Below, piece by piece: positions 24,599 through 37,741 of a DNA stretch of 49,173 bases. The DNA lies in contig NW_001865075.1 in NCBI RefSeq assembly GCF_000002865.3, positions 288,259 to 337,431 of the forward strand, read 5' to 3'. A program made the translations under genes and the position numbers. The notes under the pieces are model-generated. The model saw only the letters and a list, made by a program, of their open reading frames with translations, was not told the DNA's origin and did no database searches. Source of the stretch: Monosiga brevicollis MX1 (Eukaryota > Opisthokonta > Choanoflagellata > Craspedida > Salpingoecidae). Numbering within the stretch: the stretch's first letter is position 1; every line of letters begins with the position of its first letter.

Positions 24599-27500
24599 AT
24601 GGGCCCCGATCATAAAGATCCCGCCCACGGCGAGCTCGCAGACGCTCGCCTTACCATACAGCGCCAAGCTTCTGAGCTGGCCCAGCTGCGCGAGGTTGGT
24701 ACCACCACTCCTCAGCGCACCCTCCCTCGTGAACAAGAAGGAGAAGGAGACCAACTTTGAGCTTCATGGCAACCCACCCTTACGATGGTCATCTGCATCG
24801 GAAACATCTGGTGTTAGGCATTGCAGAGCAAGACTGACACATTGCGCCTCGCCTCTGACCGTCATGCCGAGTCAGTTCATCATGCCTTGGGCTCTTTGCA
24901 CTTCGCGCTCGCCTTTCCGATATCATCCGCATGTCCATCCAGATACTCACCACCGCGGCCTGACCTGATTCGCTACCTTGACACACGCCACACAGAGAGC
25001 TGCAACAAGTTCGCGTGGAGCAACATGGCGCAGATCGTGCTGATTTGATCCAGCAGCTCACAGCTGCCATGGCGGCTCGCGAAGCTGCAGAGCGAGAGCT
25101 CGCGCCGCTACAAGAAGAGCTGCGCATTCTCAAAGCTCAGCAAGCTGGACAAGCATCCGGCGCAGTTCCGAGCATCTCCTTTGGTCCTCATGACGTTGGT
25201 GCCGCAGGAGCGCCCACAAATCAAATCCAACAGACCCTGCTTCAGGAAATGCTTGTCCTCAAGTGGAAAAACTCTCGGCTTCACGTCAAACTCGATCGCC
25301 TTCAGGCCGAAAATGTCCGCTTGCGCACTCAGGTTGGACTTGACCCCCGTTTCAGTTTGGCCTTGCATCAACTTTCTTCCCTTCGGGCTGCTCGGTTCTG
25401 CCTCTCATCCAACGCCTTCTCGCCTCTCCCGCACATACCCTCGTACTCGCACACTCTCTCAGCTGGAATCTAGTGAGCGACGTGAGGCCGCCACACCAAA
25501 GGCCGCCACCCAGCCACAGTCTACCGAGGCTGCTCCTTCGGGAGCTGTACAGGCCCGATTGGAAGACCTCGAGGGTGCCCTGGCTCTTGCTGATGCCTTG
25601 CGCCAGCAAGCCGAAGAGGCGCTGGCGCGCGAGCGCGAACGAGCTGATCGTCTTGATCACCGCTTACATGACAACCCCACCAAGGCCAGCAACACAACCC
25701 CAAGCGCTGCAGTTGCAACCACCGCCACCGATCGTGACGAACTAGAGGCCAAGTTGCGCTCGACTGAAGCTGAGCTCAAGACCCTGCAGGGTCTCAACGC
25801 CCAGCTCGAGGAAGCCGACCACTTGGCTACCAAGCGCCAAGAAGAGCTCCGCATGCTTCGCGATCAACTGCAACGTCAAACACGTCTTTTGGATGCGGTT
25901 CGTGCTTTGCTCGCCCACGCTTTGAGAATTATAAAGACCGCCTTCCACCTTGCCCGCCGTCCAACCTGCTCACGACACCTCCATTTCATGCCGGGCCAAC
26001 CCGTTTCTTCTCCTGATAGCTTGAGGCCGCAAACACGGATGGCAGTGCTGATGAGCTTTTAAAGGCGGATCCCAATCAGCTGGCTCGCGCCCTGCAACTG
26101 TCCCAGGAACATAGGGATATGTTGGATGATCAGCTACAAGCTGAACGAGCCGTTGCTTTAAAACTTGCCGAGGAGCTACGCCAAGCCCACCGCCAGGTAT
26201 GACTGCAACATCACTGTCAGCCTTAGTGATCAACCTGCTCATACGCATGCCTGTTCCTTCGCCACATATTCGGACTTGATCTGGACTCAACCACTAGGCG
26301 GAAGCCGCCAATGCCCGTCGGGAAGCCAACGATCAAGTCCTTCGTGCCCAAACCTCTCAGCTCGAGCGGTCTGTCTGATTCCCACTTTTTGCCGAAGAGA
26401 AAAGCAAGGGACACCCACAAAAACGTGCACCGTAGCAATCAAGTCTTGGTTGGCCACGGGCATGTGTTTTCAACTGACACTCGACGCCCTTGAACGCAAC
26501 CACTCGTTAGGCGCTTGCAAGATCGAACTGCCCCCGGCACCGGACAAACCACAAATACACACATGGAGAAGGTTTGGCCAATATTCTCGTCAATGCTGCC
26601 CCGATTGGCTCCAAAGGCATTCATGCGCTTGCAATCTCTCTTTTAGCTGTCCGCTCTAACCACCTGACTTTTGGACCATGTGTATCCGTCTCAACAGGAG
26701 CTAAAGGACCTGCATCTCCAACTGGATGATGTTGTCCAGCGCAACGCAGAACTCAATTCGCGCCTGCAAACGGCGCAGCACGCCGCGTATGTTTCTGAGA
26801 GCCAGGCGGCTCAGCCTCGATGGTTTGCTTGGAGTCGCGATTCAGAACTTGCGATGCTTGCCCTAGCCACATCTGACAATGTCTGCTATTGTGTGCTGGC
26901 TCTTGCTGCTCCATAGCCAAGCAGCCCAGACAGCCATTGCGGAGGAGAAGAGTCGAGCCAAAGCCTTACAACGCGAACTGGACCACTTGGACGACCAGCT
27001 GGCCTCAGCTACGCAAGGTGGCGATGTGGGCACCCAGGTTTGCACTTAATTTGGGCCTGACTTGAATCGTCAACGTCAAGTGCCTACCCCGTGACACATA
27101 AAATCCTTTTCGTACTTCGCCAAACTCAAGAGGTCACAAATCACTCGCTTTGTAGGCATTGCACAAAGAAAATGCACGCCTGCGGCATGCGCTCATCTCG
27201 TCGCGCGCACGCCAAGCACACCTCGAGGCTCAGCTGGAGCAGACTGACGTCATGGCTGCAGAAAGTGCCGGACTACAGCAGCGTCTGATCGCTGAGCGCG
27301 CTCGCGCAGATCGTCTTGATCATGCCATTGCAGGCGCCGGTGCCACATACGGCACAGCTGCTGAGCGCAACCGCTTGCTGGCCATGGAAGCTGCTGACGC
27401 AGCTGATGGCGATGCTAGTGCGAACAAAGAGGGGCATGAAGAGCCTCAAGCTACGCCCGAGAAGGCCAAAGTCTCCGAGGACCTTGCAAATGATACCGCC

Positions 27501-29987
27501 TCTACCGGCCCCCTACGCTCGCTGCTAGCTGCCACACGTTGGCAGCTAGCAGCTGCGCAAGGCCGCTTGTCTCGTTTGCGCGCACAAACCTTTGACGAGC
27601 GCAGCGCGCATGCCGACGAACGTCGGCGCTTGCAGCGGGACTTGGCTGCGTGCCAGGCAGACAATGCAACGCTGGCAGAGCGATTGTCTCAGCTTATGGC
27701 AGAAGCGTCTCATGACGCACTGCATCAACCTGCTTCAGCCCAAACCGTACGTTCGGCAGAAGCAACCCGCCAACTGCAGGAGAAACTCACGGCAGCTCGC
27801 CAGGAAGCCAGTGCTGCACGGGATGCCAACCACAGTGCCAACGCACGCACGCTGGAGGTTGCTCGCGAACTAGGTCAGACCAAGGCTCAACTGGCCGAGG
27901 TGCGCGACAGGGCAGCCTCGCGACCCGGCTCAAGCCGTGGAGGGGACACCTCCAAGGATGCCATGGCACGCCAGGAACTACACCGTACTGCCGAGCGCAA
28001 TGCAGTGCTGGAAGCAGAGATTGCTGAGCTGCGACAGCAAAACGCTCAAAATGTGGGAACTCCTGCCCATACTCCCTCTTTTGCGCCTGGTAAAGCAAGC
28101 GCAGCGATCGCAGTCGGCACTGACGAATTACCAGCCCGGACGAGAGGATTGGAGACGGAGGTTGACAATCTGCGCCGTCAGCTTGAGACGGCGCGCGACC
28201 GCGCGGCTGCTGAAAGAACTGAGACCCACGAACAACAAGCTCGCTTGGAAGCTGAGCTGGCGGCAAGCGCACAGCATATCGAGGATCTTCAACGCCGTTT
28301 GCGCGCACAGCGTACGGGCAGTAGTCAGCCTCCAAGCGATCTTGAAATCAAGCTTGAAGATGCCCTGGCGCGCCTCCAGGAGCTGCGCGCTGAAAACGAT
28401 CGCTTGCGCGAACAGCAACGAAGGCGCGTGTTTGAGAAGCGCTCGGCGGCCATGGATGCACTGCGGCGAGCCCGTGGTCATTCACGCGCCTCCATTTCTG
28501 CAGCCCAAGACGTGTTGTCAGAGGCCGCGGCCCGCCGCGAGAAGGAAGGCGGTCGCGCCAACACACATTACCATGAACACAGCGAGATGGTCTTGGAGAC
28601 AGTCCGCTCCACTGATCAAGACATCGAGCACGCCTTGACTATTCTAGAGGAGGACGTGACCATCGACACTGCGGGCAACCCGCACGACGGTCATGAGGAG
28701 GAGAATGACCATCTTCGACGCACGTTGAAGTGCAAGGAAACAGAGATCTACGAGCTGGAGATTCGTGAACGCCGCCACCGCCGTCGAAAGCCCAAACACG
28801 AGAGCGACGAGCTGGAAGAGGCGCGTCGCTCGTACAACGAGGCCCTGCAAGCTTTGGATATCCTGACCGAAGAAAACGCCCGCATGGCCGAAGCCATGGA
28901 CAAGCAGCGGGCTCGGTTTGAGGAGGAGCTGGCTCGCGTGCGTGCTGAAAAGTCACGCCTGGAGGATTCCTTGGTGGAGGAGCGAACCATTGTGCAGCGA
29001 GAGCGTGCGGCACCCAATAATGAAGCCGAGCTCCAGCGCACAATTGGACTCAAAGATCAGAGCTTAGCCTTGCTTGAGCAGCGGCTGCGAGCCCTAGAAG
29101 CGGATAATGCCGACCTGACAGCGCAGGTGGACGCAGCAGCTGCACGTCGACGGGCAGCTGAGGATCGTTTGACTGAACTTCAGGCACAGCTTGACGCTGA
29201 GCGTGCCAAAAATGCTGCCTTGGAAACTGAGCGCGATAACCTAAAGCGCCATGCGGATGATGTGGCGCACCAGGAGCGCCACCGAAGTGACGCGAGTCGG
29301 GCCCGTGAGGACGAGCAGGCACGAGAATTGGCGCGCGAGAAGGACCTGAATCGTGAGTTGGAAAAACATCTCCGTTTGGCTGAGGATGACATTCGGCGTT
29401 TATCTCAAGCCCTAGATTCAGCCTCTCGAGATCGCAGTCAGCTGACCGAGGACCTGCGAGCTGGCGAGGCGCTACAAAGCAAGCTGGATGATGCACAGGT
29501 TGGGTGCCTTGGCTCATTTCTCGGTGTCAAGAGCGCCAGGTGTGGCAGACTGGACTGGTGCTCAACTCACACCTGTGCTTGAATGTGTATGTGATGGGCC
29601 GTTTAATAGGCCAAGTGTGATGAATTGCAGGCAAAGAACGATGCACTCACCCGCGAGCTCGCCGATCGTGAGCGCGCCCTCCGTGACGCCCAACGCCAGG
29701 TAAATTAGAGCTCTCACTCGTACAGATGAACACATGAACCTCTCACGGCTTGTGGATGCGTCAACTTAGACACGCGATGTAGACGGTGAAATGGACGCTC
29801 TTCAGCAGCGCCTTCGTGCAAGTGAGGCGGATCGCAACGACCTTTCGCGAGAGAATTCCAAGCTCCGCCGCGATTTGAACGATCGTGATGAGGAGATTGC
29901 TCGCCTCAAGCAACGCATTCGCGAGGTACGTCACTCATAGACAAAGCTACGTTTATATTGGCCTGTTGAGAGCATCCATCCTCCTCT

Positions 29988-30050
<63 letters not shown>

Positions 30051-32384
30051 TTCTCTCCTCTCCCTCTCCCTCTTCCTCTCCCTCTCCTTCTCTTGGTCAA
30101 AGCTACTGCCATTGACTTGACCTTTCGTGTTTTGGCTGGCACACATAGCTTGAAGACGAGCTGGATGCCTTGCGTCACCTTCTGGCTCAGCTATTAGGCA
30201 TTCCAGTGTCACAGGTCACTATTCCATACTTGAAAAGCTTGGGGCCTCTTATTCCCGTGGATCGTGCCAAGAAGCAGGTTTGTCCTAGGCGATGAGTACT
30301 CTTCATGCCCTTGATCTTTGGCAGACACTTTTTCACTGTCTTCGGACTGCCTCTTTATGTTCCCCGCGCGACTTACAAACATCAGTTTGGTCAGGAGGCG
30401 CAGCCGGCAATTTCACCACGCCAGCAAGAACTGCTTGAGCGCCTCAAGCAACCTGAAGAAAACGGCTCGGCCAGTCGTGCCTCCGTATCTTCCATGAGGT
30501 GGGTATGCATTAGGCCTATCCCTGGTACCTAGGAACGAGCTTACCGGCCGTGTTTGCTTAGCTTTGGGCCAGTCGAGGGTGGTCGGCAAGATCCTCGTCG
30601 CTCAGCAGCGTCACGCTTGGGGCGGCCTGACTCGTGGTCTCGCGCTGGGAACAACGGAGCAAGTGCCGGCCCAGAGGGACACTCTCCGATGCACGGCTCG
30701 CGTAGCCTGCATGCCTCTGGGCATGGGCCCGGTGCTGCTGAGCGTCGTGGTCCTCACATGGGCCCATCTCGCTCGGCGTCTACGGGTGATCGCCCCCGCC
30801 GATACATTGCCATCTACGACCATGAACCGGATGCCGCCGCTCAGCCCGGGTATGTAATTGAGGCTTGCATCGTTGGCTGATGGAGCGCCTGTTTCTCAAC
30901 TACGATCGCTTTATTGTTGCTTTGTGCTGCAATTTGATCAGGGAGATTCCAATGCGCGCGTCGGACGCTGTCACACTTTTAGGCCCTCCTCGACCGGATG
31001 GGCTGGTGGAAGTCCGCATTAACAATGCCCGTGGCCTGGTGCCTTATGATTACCTTGAGCCCATGAACTCGCCCTACCAGACGCCTCGCACCCACCTCTT
31101 GGGCCAGATGGCAAGTCCACGAGACATGACACGCGGCGGGTACGTTAATTTGATCAGATCACAGGCGTGCTTTGTCGCGTCAACGCCGCTCCATGCTGCC
31201 TCGTGATTGCATTGCTGTCTTGCCCTCGGCCCTTAACCTTCTCGTGTCGTATCGTATCTCTGCATTGCATCCGAGTAGGGACCGAGGTGGGGCACGATCC
31301 GCACACCTAGCCGGTGCCTCCAAGCAGATGGTCGCAAAGCTGGACTATGATCCGCGTCGCGATGGCACAAACACCACAATTCCCGTTGAGGACCAGCTGC
31401 CCTTGCGCCGAGGCGATCGCTTGCTGGTCAATGTGGGCGGTCGTAGCCGGCCCGATGGTTTTGTCAGAGCTCAGGTGTGCTTGCAGAATATGCTCCTCTG
31501 TGGCCCTGTTTACTCGTGTGTGTACTTGCACGCCTCTCCGGCCCTGATCCCGTGTTCGCGGCCCGGTGCATAGTCGGAGGAGGGTGATTCGGGATTTGTC
31601 CCACTGGCCTTCCTCACGGATGGGGGCAGTGGCTTACATCGAGCCCGGACATTGCTTCCAGAGCGGTCAGTGAGCGACCGATCCAATCAGGCCGTCTCTT
31701 CAGACGCGTCTGGCCATGCTTGGCATGATGCCGCGGATGATGCTGCAGTGCTTACTCGGGGGGTTTGGCTTTGATAGAACGGGAGAGTCTTATCAAGGCA
31801 TGCTTGGTGGCATTGAGCGTCCTGAAGAGCACACTTCATCGGGTCATGCTCGTCGACCAGGCCAGCGGACGCTTTTGTCACAGCGCGATGTGTTGCCCAT
31901 GGCACCCGAACCTACCCACCTAGAGCAGGATGAGCCAACGATGGCAGACTCGGTGCAAATGCGCCCAACTCAAGGCCGTAAGATGATGCCTCTTCAAGAC
32001 GAGGCGATTTGTCACCCTGGGTGGGCCGCTTGGGCATTCGACCTGGGATTCTGTGTGTTTCCGTGCTCGCCTCACTGTAGCTATGCATAGGGTTGGGTCG
32101 TCCCAAGTCTTTGGTTGCCTCCGACACTCCCTTGAACAATGGGCTCACACGCGATGCCGTCGACGCGGAGCTTGGACCTGCACCTCGTCAAAAACGACGT
32201 GCGTTATTCGCTCTCAGCAAGGGCTGGCTTTGCAGCATTCAAGCGGGACCAATTCTTTGTGCCCCATCTCATGACCAATACTGTTCCCATTTTTTATTTT
32301 ATTTTTTATTTTATTTTTTTTTTTATGATTGTAGGCATGTTCGGCCTAATTTCGACGACGAGCGACCGTTATCAGCCCTCATAG
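24599..32384 (+). CDS. Long coiled-coil protein with tandem C-terminal SH3 domains, RIM-binding-protein-like
   Basis: Seventeen phase-consistent exons: 24599-24694, 25000-25332, 25463-25897, 26020-26196, 26298-26368, 26511-26571, 26698-26786, 26917-27037, 27156-29498, 29631-29699, 29770-29925, 30149-30277, 30386-30498, 30562-30849, 30942-31139, 31279-31474, 31574-31665. They encode about 1650 aa, of which about the first 1,370 are nearly continuous coiled coil. Two SH3 domains follow: RRYIAIYDHEPDAAA...PPRPDGLVEVR...GLVPYDYLEPM, and KQMVAKLDYDPRRDG...DQLPLRRGDRLLV...RPDGFVRAQ...GFVPLAFL. The paired ELPF-like and xxDGF motifs resemble the C-terminal SH3 pair of RIM-binding proteins, which link calcium channels and RIM at animal presynapses. 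Unlike those, no FnIII domains or third SH3 are seen. After 31665 a frame to 32090 and a final piece ending YQPS at 32384 are plausible, but the joins are unresolved. Confidence 0.75.
29992..30092. repeat. (CT)n microsatellite in an intron
   Basis: CTCTCT tract with CCCTCTCC variants at its 3' end, inside the intron 29926-30148 of the coiled-coil/SH3 gene. It extends the polypyrimidine character usual before acceptors. Confidence 0.93.
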
Positions 32385-33108
32385 AAACGACTTCCGACCT
32401 TGCCTTTGGGGTGACGGCTCTTCGCATGGACCAGAAGGAAAATGTCCGAGGTGTTTATTCTCTGGCCTGGCCGCTCGCCTCGTTTGCTCTTGAGATCGAA
32501 TTCCGGAAAAGGCCGTCTAGACTCTTCAATAGTGGACTCGTTTCATTCTTGACATTTGAATTGAGATTGAATAGGGTTTGTTTCAGTCGTGCGAGTTAAA
32601 CTCTCTGTTAGCGTCAAACCTGACACGCTCCATCCTGTGGTGACTCATGAGAGAGGGCGCGACAGCCTACACCGAATGGACAAAGTTATTCTATGTCATG
32701 TCAAGACAAGACCAGCTGATATCAGAGATCGCGCCGACCTTATAAAGTACGAACATCTTTTCCATGATCACGCAAGTCTATCCTGCGTGCGAGGTTCAAG
32801 GCTTCAGCTCGATGTCCCGATGGTCACAATGCATGTAGCGATGATTTTTCGAACTTTACATTTTCAACTAAATTCATCGTAATTTTTTTGCAATTTCTAT
32901 CATATTAAATTTTTCATGATTCACATGTCAATCACACAACAATATGGTGCAAAGGTTCGACTATCCGTCGGCCTTGCATGTTTGAACACGCCAAAAGAAT
33001 GTTCTTAGTAAGCACGAGTCGCGGTCTCGAGGAATATGATTTTGTTATTAATGTTAACATGTCTAATTGTAGTTGTTTACATCGAGAGAGAATGCGCTTG
33101 ATGCATTG
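32385..33108. other. AT-rich convergent spacer
   Basis: Base composition drops markedly to AT-rich between about 32820 and 33070 (runs such as AATTTTTTTG and ATATTAAATTTTTC). No exon is supported. It probably contains the 3' UTRs of the plus-strand coiled-coil gene and the minus-strand gene ending at 33109. Confidence 0.5.
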
Positions 33109-33830
33109 TCACGCTGCCTCTTCATGCTCGTCGGCCTCCAGTGCGTCGTGGTACTCGGCAAAAACGGCAGCTTCCTCGTGTAGCAGGGCAGCCTCGGTCT
33201 TGGGGTCGAGAAGGTCGATTTCGTCCTAATCGACATGCAAGTCGTGAGGGTGCCGAGTGTTTTGACCGAACCGAGGGCTTCACAGCTCGCAGGACAAGCA
33301 GGGGACAACGGCATACCGTAAAGATATCCTTAAGTTCTTCTTCTGGTAGGTATGGTATCGCGGAGTGTTGTCGAGGCACGATCAGAGGCTGAAAACCACG
33401 GTGGTCGGGTAGGTATACGATTCGGAGCTGCGCGCACAAGAAACCCAAAGTCATGAGATTCAATCAGGGGCGCGTATTGTAAGGTGCGAATTTCGCCTGG
33501 AGAATCATCAGCGTACTTGATCAAAGACATCCCGCATTGCCAAATTCCAGGCCATGCGTCGAAAAATCGCAGGTTTGGTGATTTCACTGGCGGGTAACAA
33601 CTAGATATTGGGCCGGCCAAGCCGATGCGGTATAAGATATGATGAGAGGCGCACGGCAAGATGAGTGCAGCAAGAGTGAGCGAACCAGTTTGCCGAACCT
33701 TGTGAGCGATTGTTGCATTGTCAGAGCAGGCCGCAAAAAAAGCCGTAACATCCTTGGTTGTCGCTTGGCCATCAACACAGGTCGCAAGACCAGGCACGCG
33801 AATGTGCGCCCGTAGGTGAAGATTGCCCTC
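33109..33830 (-). CDS. Unrecognised small multi-exon protein with acidic C-terminus (5' end open)
   Basis: Four pieces join in phase on the minus strand. About 33830-33689 reads LHLRAHIRVPGLATCVDGQ and on to DNATIAHK before a GTTCGG donor. About 33601-33519 reads LLPASEITKPAIFRRMAWNL and on to RDVFDQ before GTACGC. About 33427-33318 reads LRIVYLPDHRGFQPLIVPRQ and on to ELKDIFT before GTATGC. 33225-33109 reads DEIDLLDPKTEAALLHEEAA and a Glu/Asp-rich end followed by TGA. Introns are about 90 bases with clean AG acceptors. No known domain is recognised; the product seems soluble. The 5' exons must lie upstream, near or beyond the GA repeat at 33938-34093. Confidence 0.55.
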
Positions 33831-33839
33831 TGAGCTAGG

Positions 33840-34751
<912 letters not shown>

Positions 34752-34934
34752 TCAAGTCCACACAGGGCGGCGATCAAGCAGCAGCACATGGGTTGAGTGG
34801 GGCTCGAGCGTCAGAGCGGGTCTGCGTCCGCGTATGAGACTGACCCGACCATCAATGTTGGCAATCATGACGGCGTGCTTGGTATCATTGTGCTGGTAAA
34901 AGTCGAGCACCTCCATCATGCCGAAGCCGTCAAG
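34752..34934 (-). CDS. Candidate terminal exon of an unrecognised gene
   Basis: After an AG acceptor (GAAAG) the minus strand reads LDGFGMMEVLDFYQHNDTKH, then AVMIANIDGRVSLIRGRRPA, LTLEPHSTHVLLLD and a TGA at 34754-34752. Composition and codon use look coding, unlike the flanks. A GTCAGT inside (after NIDGR) could instead be a donor, making this an internal exon linked to the pieces at 33109-33830. No family is recognised. Confidence 0.35.
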   Translation of the reverse strand, partial: LDGFGMMEVLDFYQHNDTKHAVMIANIDGRVSLIRGRRPALTLEPHSTHVLLLDRRPVWT

Positions 34935-35634
34935 CTTTCAGTTCCGTCCCTTCACCGCATGATCACCCGCGGGCCGTCCGCACCTAGATGCGCTGACACT
35001 TTTTTTTCGCAGCGAAAGCAGACTCAACAGTCTATTATAACGCTTCTCAATACAACCATTGACCATAACGGCTCATGGAGATAGAGGAGCAACGGGGCAG
35101 GCTGAGAGAAGTCTCCGTACGCCGCTACACCACTGCCTACAAATGCAGGGCACGCTGCCCTTGCCACCCCTGAATGCAGCGCGCGTCCGTCCGTCCCGCG
35201 CAGAACCGCTCACAGCCGTCTGACCGGTAAATGCTGACAATTTGCCACATGGAATGTCAGAAAGTTTTATGGGGAATCAATTCGACATGACATGGCTGGC
35301 GCAATGCGAACAGCAGCGTTGGGAAGAACACGGGGAGAGAAAGAGAAGACACCAAGGTTTGACGGCGAACTAATACTCAAGAGCGAGACAAAGATGAACA
35401 AGGATAGAGGGAACAAAAGACAAGAAAAAAAAAAGCAAACAAAACCAGGCAGGAGGCAAGACATCACGGGAAAGAAACAAACAAGGTCGGGGCATACATT
35501 GGGTCACCATTTGTGACGACCAACAGACAAGCCCTTGACAAGAAATGATCCACCAAGTGGCTCCAGGTGCCGGGGCGGGCCAGTCGGTGCTGGCTGGGGG
35601 GGGGGGTATGCAGGTTGTTTTAGGTTGTCGTCGT
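34935..35634. other. Stretch without supported gene
   Basis: Mixed sequence with an A-rich part near 35420-35480 and a short poly-G near 35599. Probably carries the 3' UTR of the RNase T2 gene on the minus strand. No exon is supported. Confidence 0.45.
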
Positions 35635-36724
35635 TTACATGCGGATCTTCTTGAGACCATTGCTGCTGTTGGGGCAGTCGATCTTGTTGAACGACTGCGG
35701 GGATTCAAAAACGGGGATGAGCCACAGCATGCGAGCCGAAGTTTTGGATTGTGTGCATGCAAGCGTGCACGGGCCAACGCTTTCAAGACGCAGGCACAAG
35801 CACAAGCACAGACACGGACACACCTTGTCAAAGCAGTTGTCGGTCTGGCCGTTGCTCACAACCTCGCTGTAGAGGTTAAGGGCAGTCTCAAAATACTTGA
35901 GCTCGACCAGGCCGGTGCAGGTACCTGTGGCGAGCGATGGTCCAGCAAAAAAAAAAAAAAAAAAAAAACCGAAAGTGGGACAAGACTCAAAATGAATCTC
36001 AATCATCCTGGCCAAGCCAAGCAAGCTGTTCATGTGCAGCTTGGGTCGCCACGGGCAGAGACAGGTGCGTACCGTGCTTGGACCACTCGTGAGCCCACTA
36101 TCAGATGAAGCAAGAGACAAGACGGGCCGGAAGCCATGAGAAAGGGATACAGTATGAGCATGTGCGTGGGTGCAAGCCGTGCACGTACAAAGTCTTCGTT
36201 GCCGTTGTTGCCGACGCACGAGGGCCAGTCTGATTCCATCTGGGTGCGAATGGGCTTGAGGAGATTCACGTCAAAGGCAGAGCCGTTGCACTCTTGAGCC
36301 CACTGCATGAGGGAGAGGCGCACAAGACACATCGTCAGCAAAGTATTTGGGCGAGGTTGGAAGGCGACGAAGACTGCATGCTCAAAGGCACGAATTGCTG
36401 AGGAATGGGCGACGGGTCAGGATACGAACCTGAGGCCAGAGGCCGTGGATGGTGAGCTGGCCATCACAGACTTGAAGGCGCAGCAGGTAATAGTCGTCCG
36501 ACTGCCGAGTGCAAGTTTATGCAACACCCCAGCCAAGTGTGAGCGGGAAAAGGAGGCAAGAGCGCCACAATGCTCTGCGTTCATCTTCTCCTCCATTAGC
36601 GCTCTCTAACGCCAGGATCGATTCGCCGTCCATCAAGTCTTTAAGCAGGGAGGGATCGTCTTACCGAGGCAGCGACCGCGGCAACAAGGGCCAGGACGCA
36701 AAGGGCAAGACGACCAGCAGCCAT
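35635..36724 (-). CDS. Secreted ribonuclease T2, short form
   Basis: Six exons (5' to 3'): 36724-36665, 36501-36430, 36302-36189, 36097-36073, 35924-35824, 35694-35635, in phase, 143 aa. Residues 1-20 are a signal peptide (MAAGRLALCVLALVAAVAAS). Both catalytic segments of the T2 family are intact: CAS I TIHGLWP with His39, and CAS II HEWSKHGTC with Glu86, Lys89 and His90. These enzymes cleave single-stranded RNA through 2',3'-cyclic phosphates in secretory, lysosomal or extracellular compartments. The protein is much shorter than the usual 200 to 250 aa. The QWPxxxC strand expected before CAS I is absent, and the segment after CAS II is only about 55 residues. A missed exon, for example in the intron between 36664 and 36502 or the one between 35823 and 35695, could account for part of this. 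Confidence 0.85.
35946..35967. repeat. Poly-A/T tract in an RNase T2 intron
   Basis: About 22 A on the plus strand, which is poly-T just upstream of the acceptor for exon 5 on the coding strand. It functions as an extreme polypyrimidine tract. Confidence 0.9.
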
Positions 36725-37741
36725 GACACCTGATGAAGGCAAGCAGCGGTTGTGTTTGACAGGTGCAAAAGACCAACGGCAGTGAGATGAACATGCATGG
36801 CGTGGTAACGATGCGGCTGCCTCTTCCTCGGCTAGGGACGGCAGGTGCACTGTACCGGTTTGATCAATCAAATCTCTTTGGAACAACGACGGCGAGCAGC
36901 TCGGATCAAGCAGCAGCAACAAGATATCGAGGGTCGGAAAATGCAGACCGCGGTGCCGCGAGCTGCCATAGAGGCGTGGTGGCGGCGGTCGTGGTACTTG
37001 TTGCTGCACATGCTCTAGAAGATGTCGACGGATCTGAGGTTTATGAAGATGTTTGGATAGAACATGCAGATCTATTAAGGAAGAATGTGTAATTTTATGT
37101 ACATTAATATTAAGTAATCGACTAAGATAAGTGAGTTATAGTTGTCCGTTTCACTCTACCCGCGGGTTAAGCAACCAGTCCACCTTGGAGGGACTTGCAC
37201 ACTTGGACACCTTGTGTGCTTGGCGGGCGTTGCATCATCAATGCTCCATAAAGTGTGTAAAACATTACGCTATCGTTAAGCTTACAAGCCAAATCGCTCT
37301 TCAGCCAGCTCGTTCACTTGCCCCCTCCAAGTTAAACTGAATGGTGTTGAAAAAGGAGGGGTAAGTTTAATAATCGTGTTGCCAACCAAACCAGTCGTCA
37401 GGATTTTATCTGACATTCAACTTGGTTCAAACTGCGTGTGTGTGTTTTTCAAATTTTTCTCTCTCTCTCTCTCTCTTTTTTTTTTTTTTTTTTTTTTTTT
37501 CGAGGATCTCGTGACGCTTGTTGGGGGACGCGGGGACGTTGAGCGGTCTGCGTCTTGGCTTTGGTCGGGGTGTATGTGTGGAGGGGGTGACGGCGAGTTC
37601 TTGCACGTCAAGTAAGAAGGGTGAGACTTTGTGTGCCATCGGTGGAAAGGGGGGGGGAGCGTGTGAGGCGAGGCGAAGCAGGCACACTCCCATCTTTGAG
37701 CTCCTCCTGACTTGCGCGCGCGCACACGCGCGACGACCAAC
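36725..37741. promoter_or_regulatory. Divergent intergenic region between RNase T2 and ZC2HC1-like gene
   Basis: About 1 kb between start codons on opposite strands. It includes a moderately AT-rich part (37060-37400), a (CT)n/T(n) tract at 37458-37500 and a G-rich stretch. The ACGCGCGACGACCAAC before 37742 gives a favourable start context. No exon is supported. Confidence 0.5.
37458..37500. repeat. (CT)n followed by poly-T
   Basis: CTCTCT for about 18 bases and then about 25 T, within the divergent promoter region. Confidence 0.9.

Noticed and set aside
23630-24968. Open frames running across the N run
   Set aside because: They are open only because N codons are not counted as stops. The flanks are low-complexity.
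31716-32090. Separate small gene after the SH3 domains
   Set aside because: It continues in frame from the preceding exon through a good acceptor at 31690, so it is more likely the C-terminal part of the same gene, although the exact end is unresolved.
32941-32975. Possible tRNA (GGTTCGA-like B box)
   Set aside because: No matching A box or cloverleaf arms at the right spacing; single motif only.
35545-36108. Plus-strand 187-codon frame
   Set aside because: Antisense shadow of RNase T2 exons and an intron poly-A tract (poly-Lys run).
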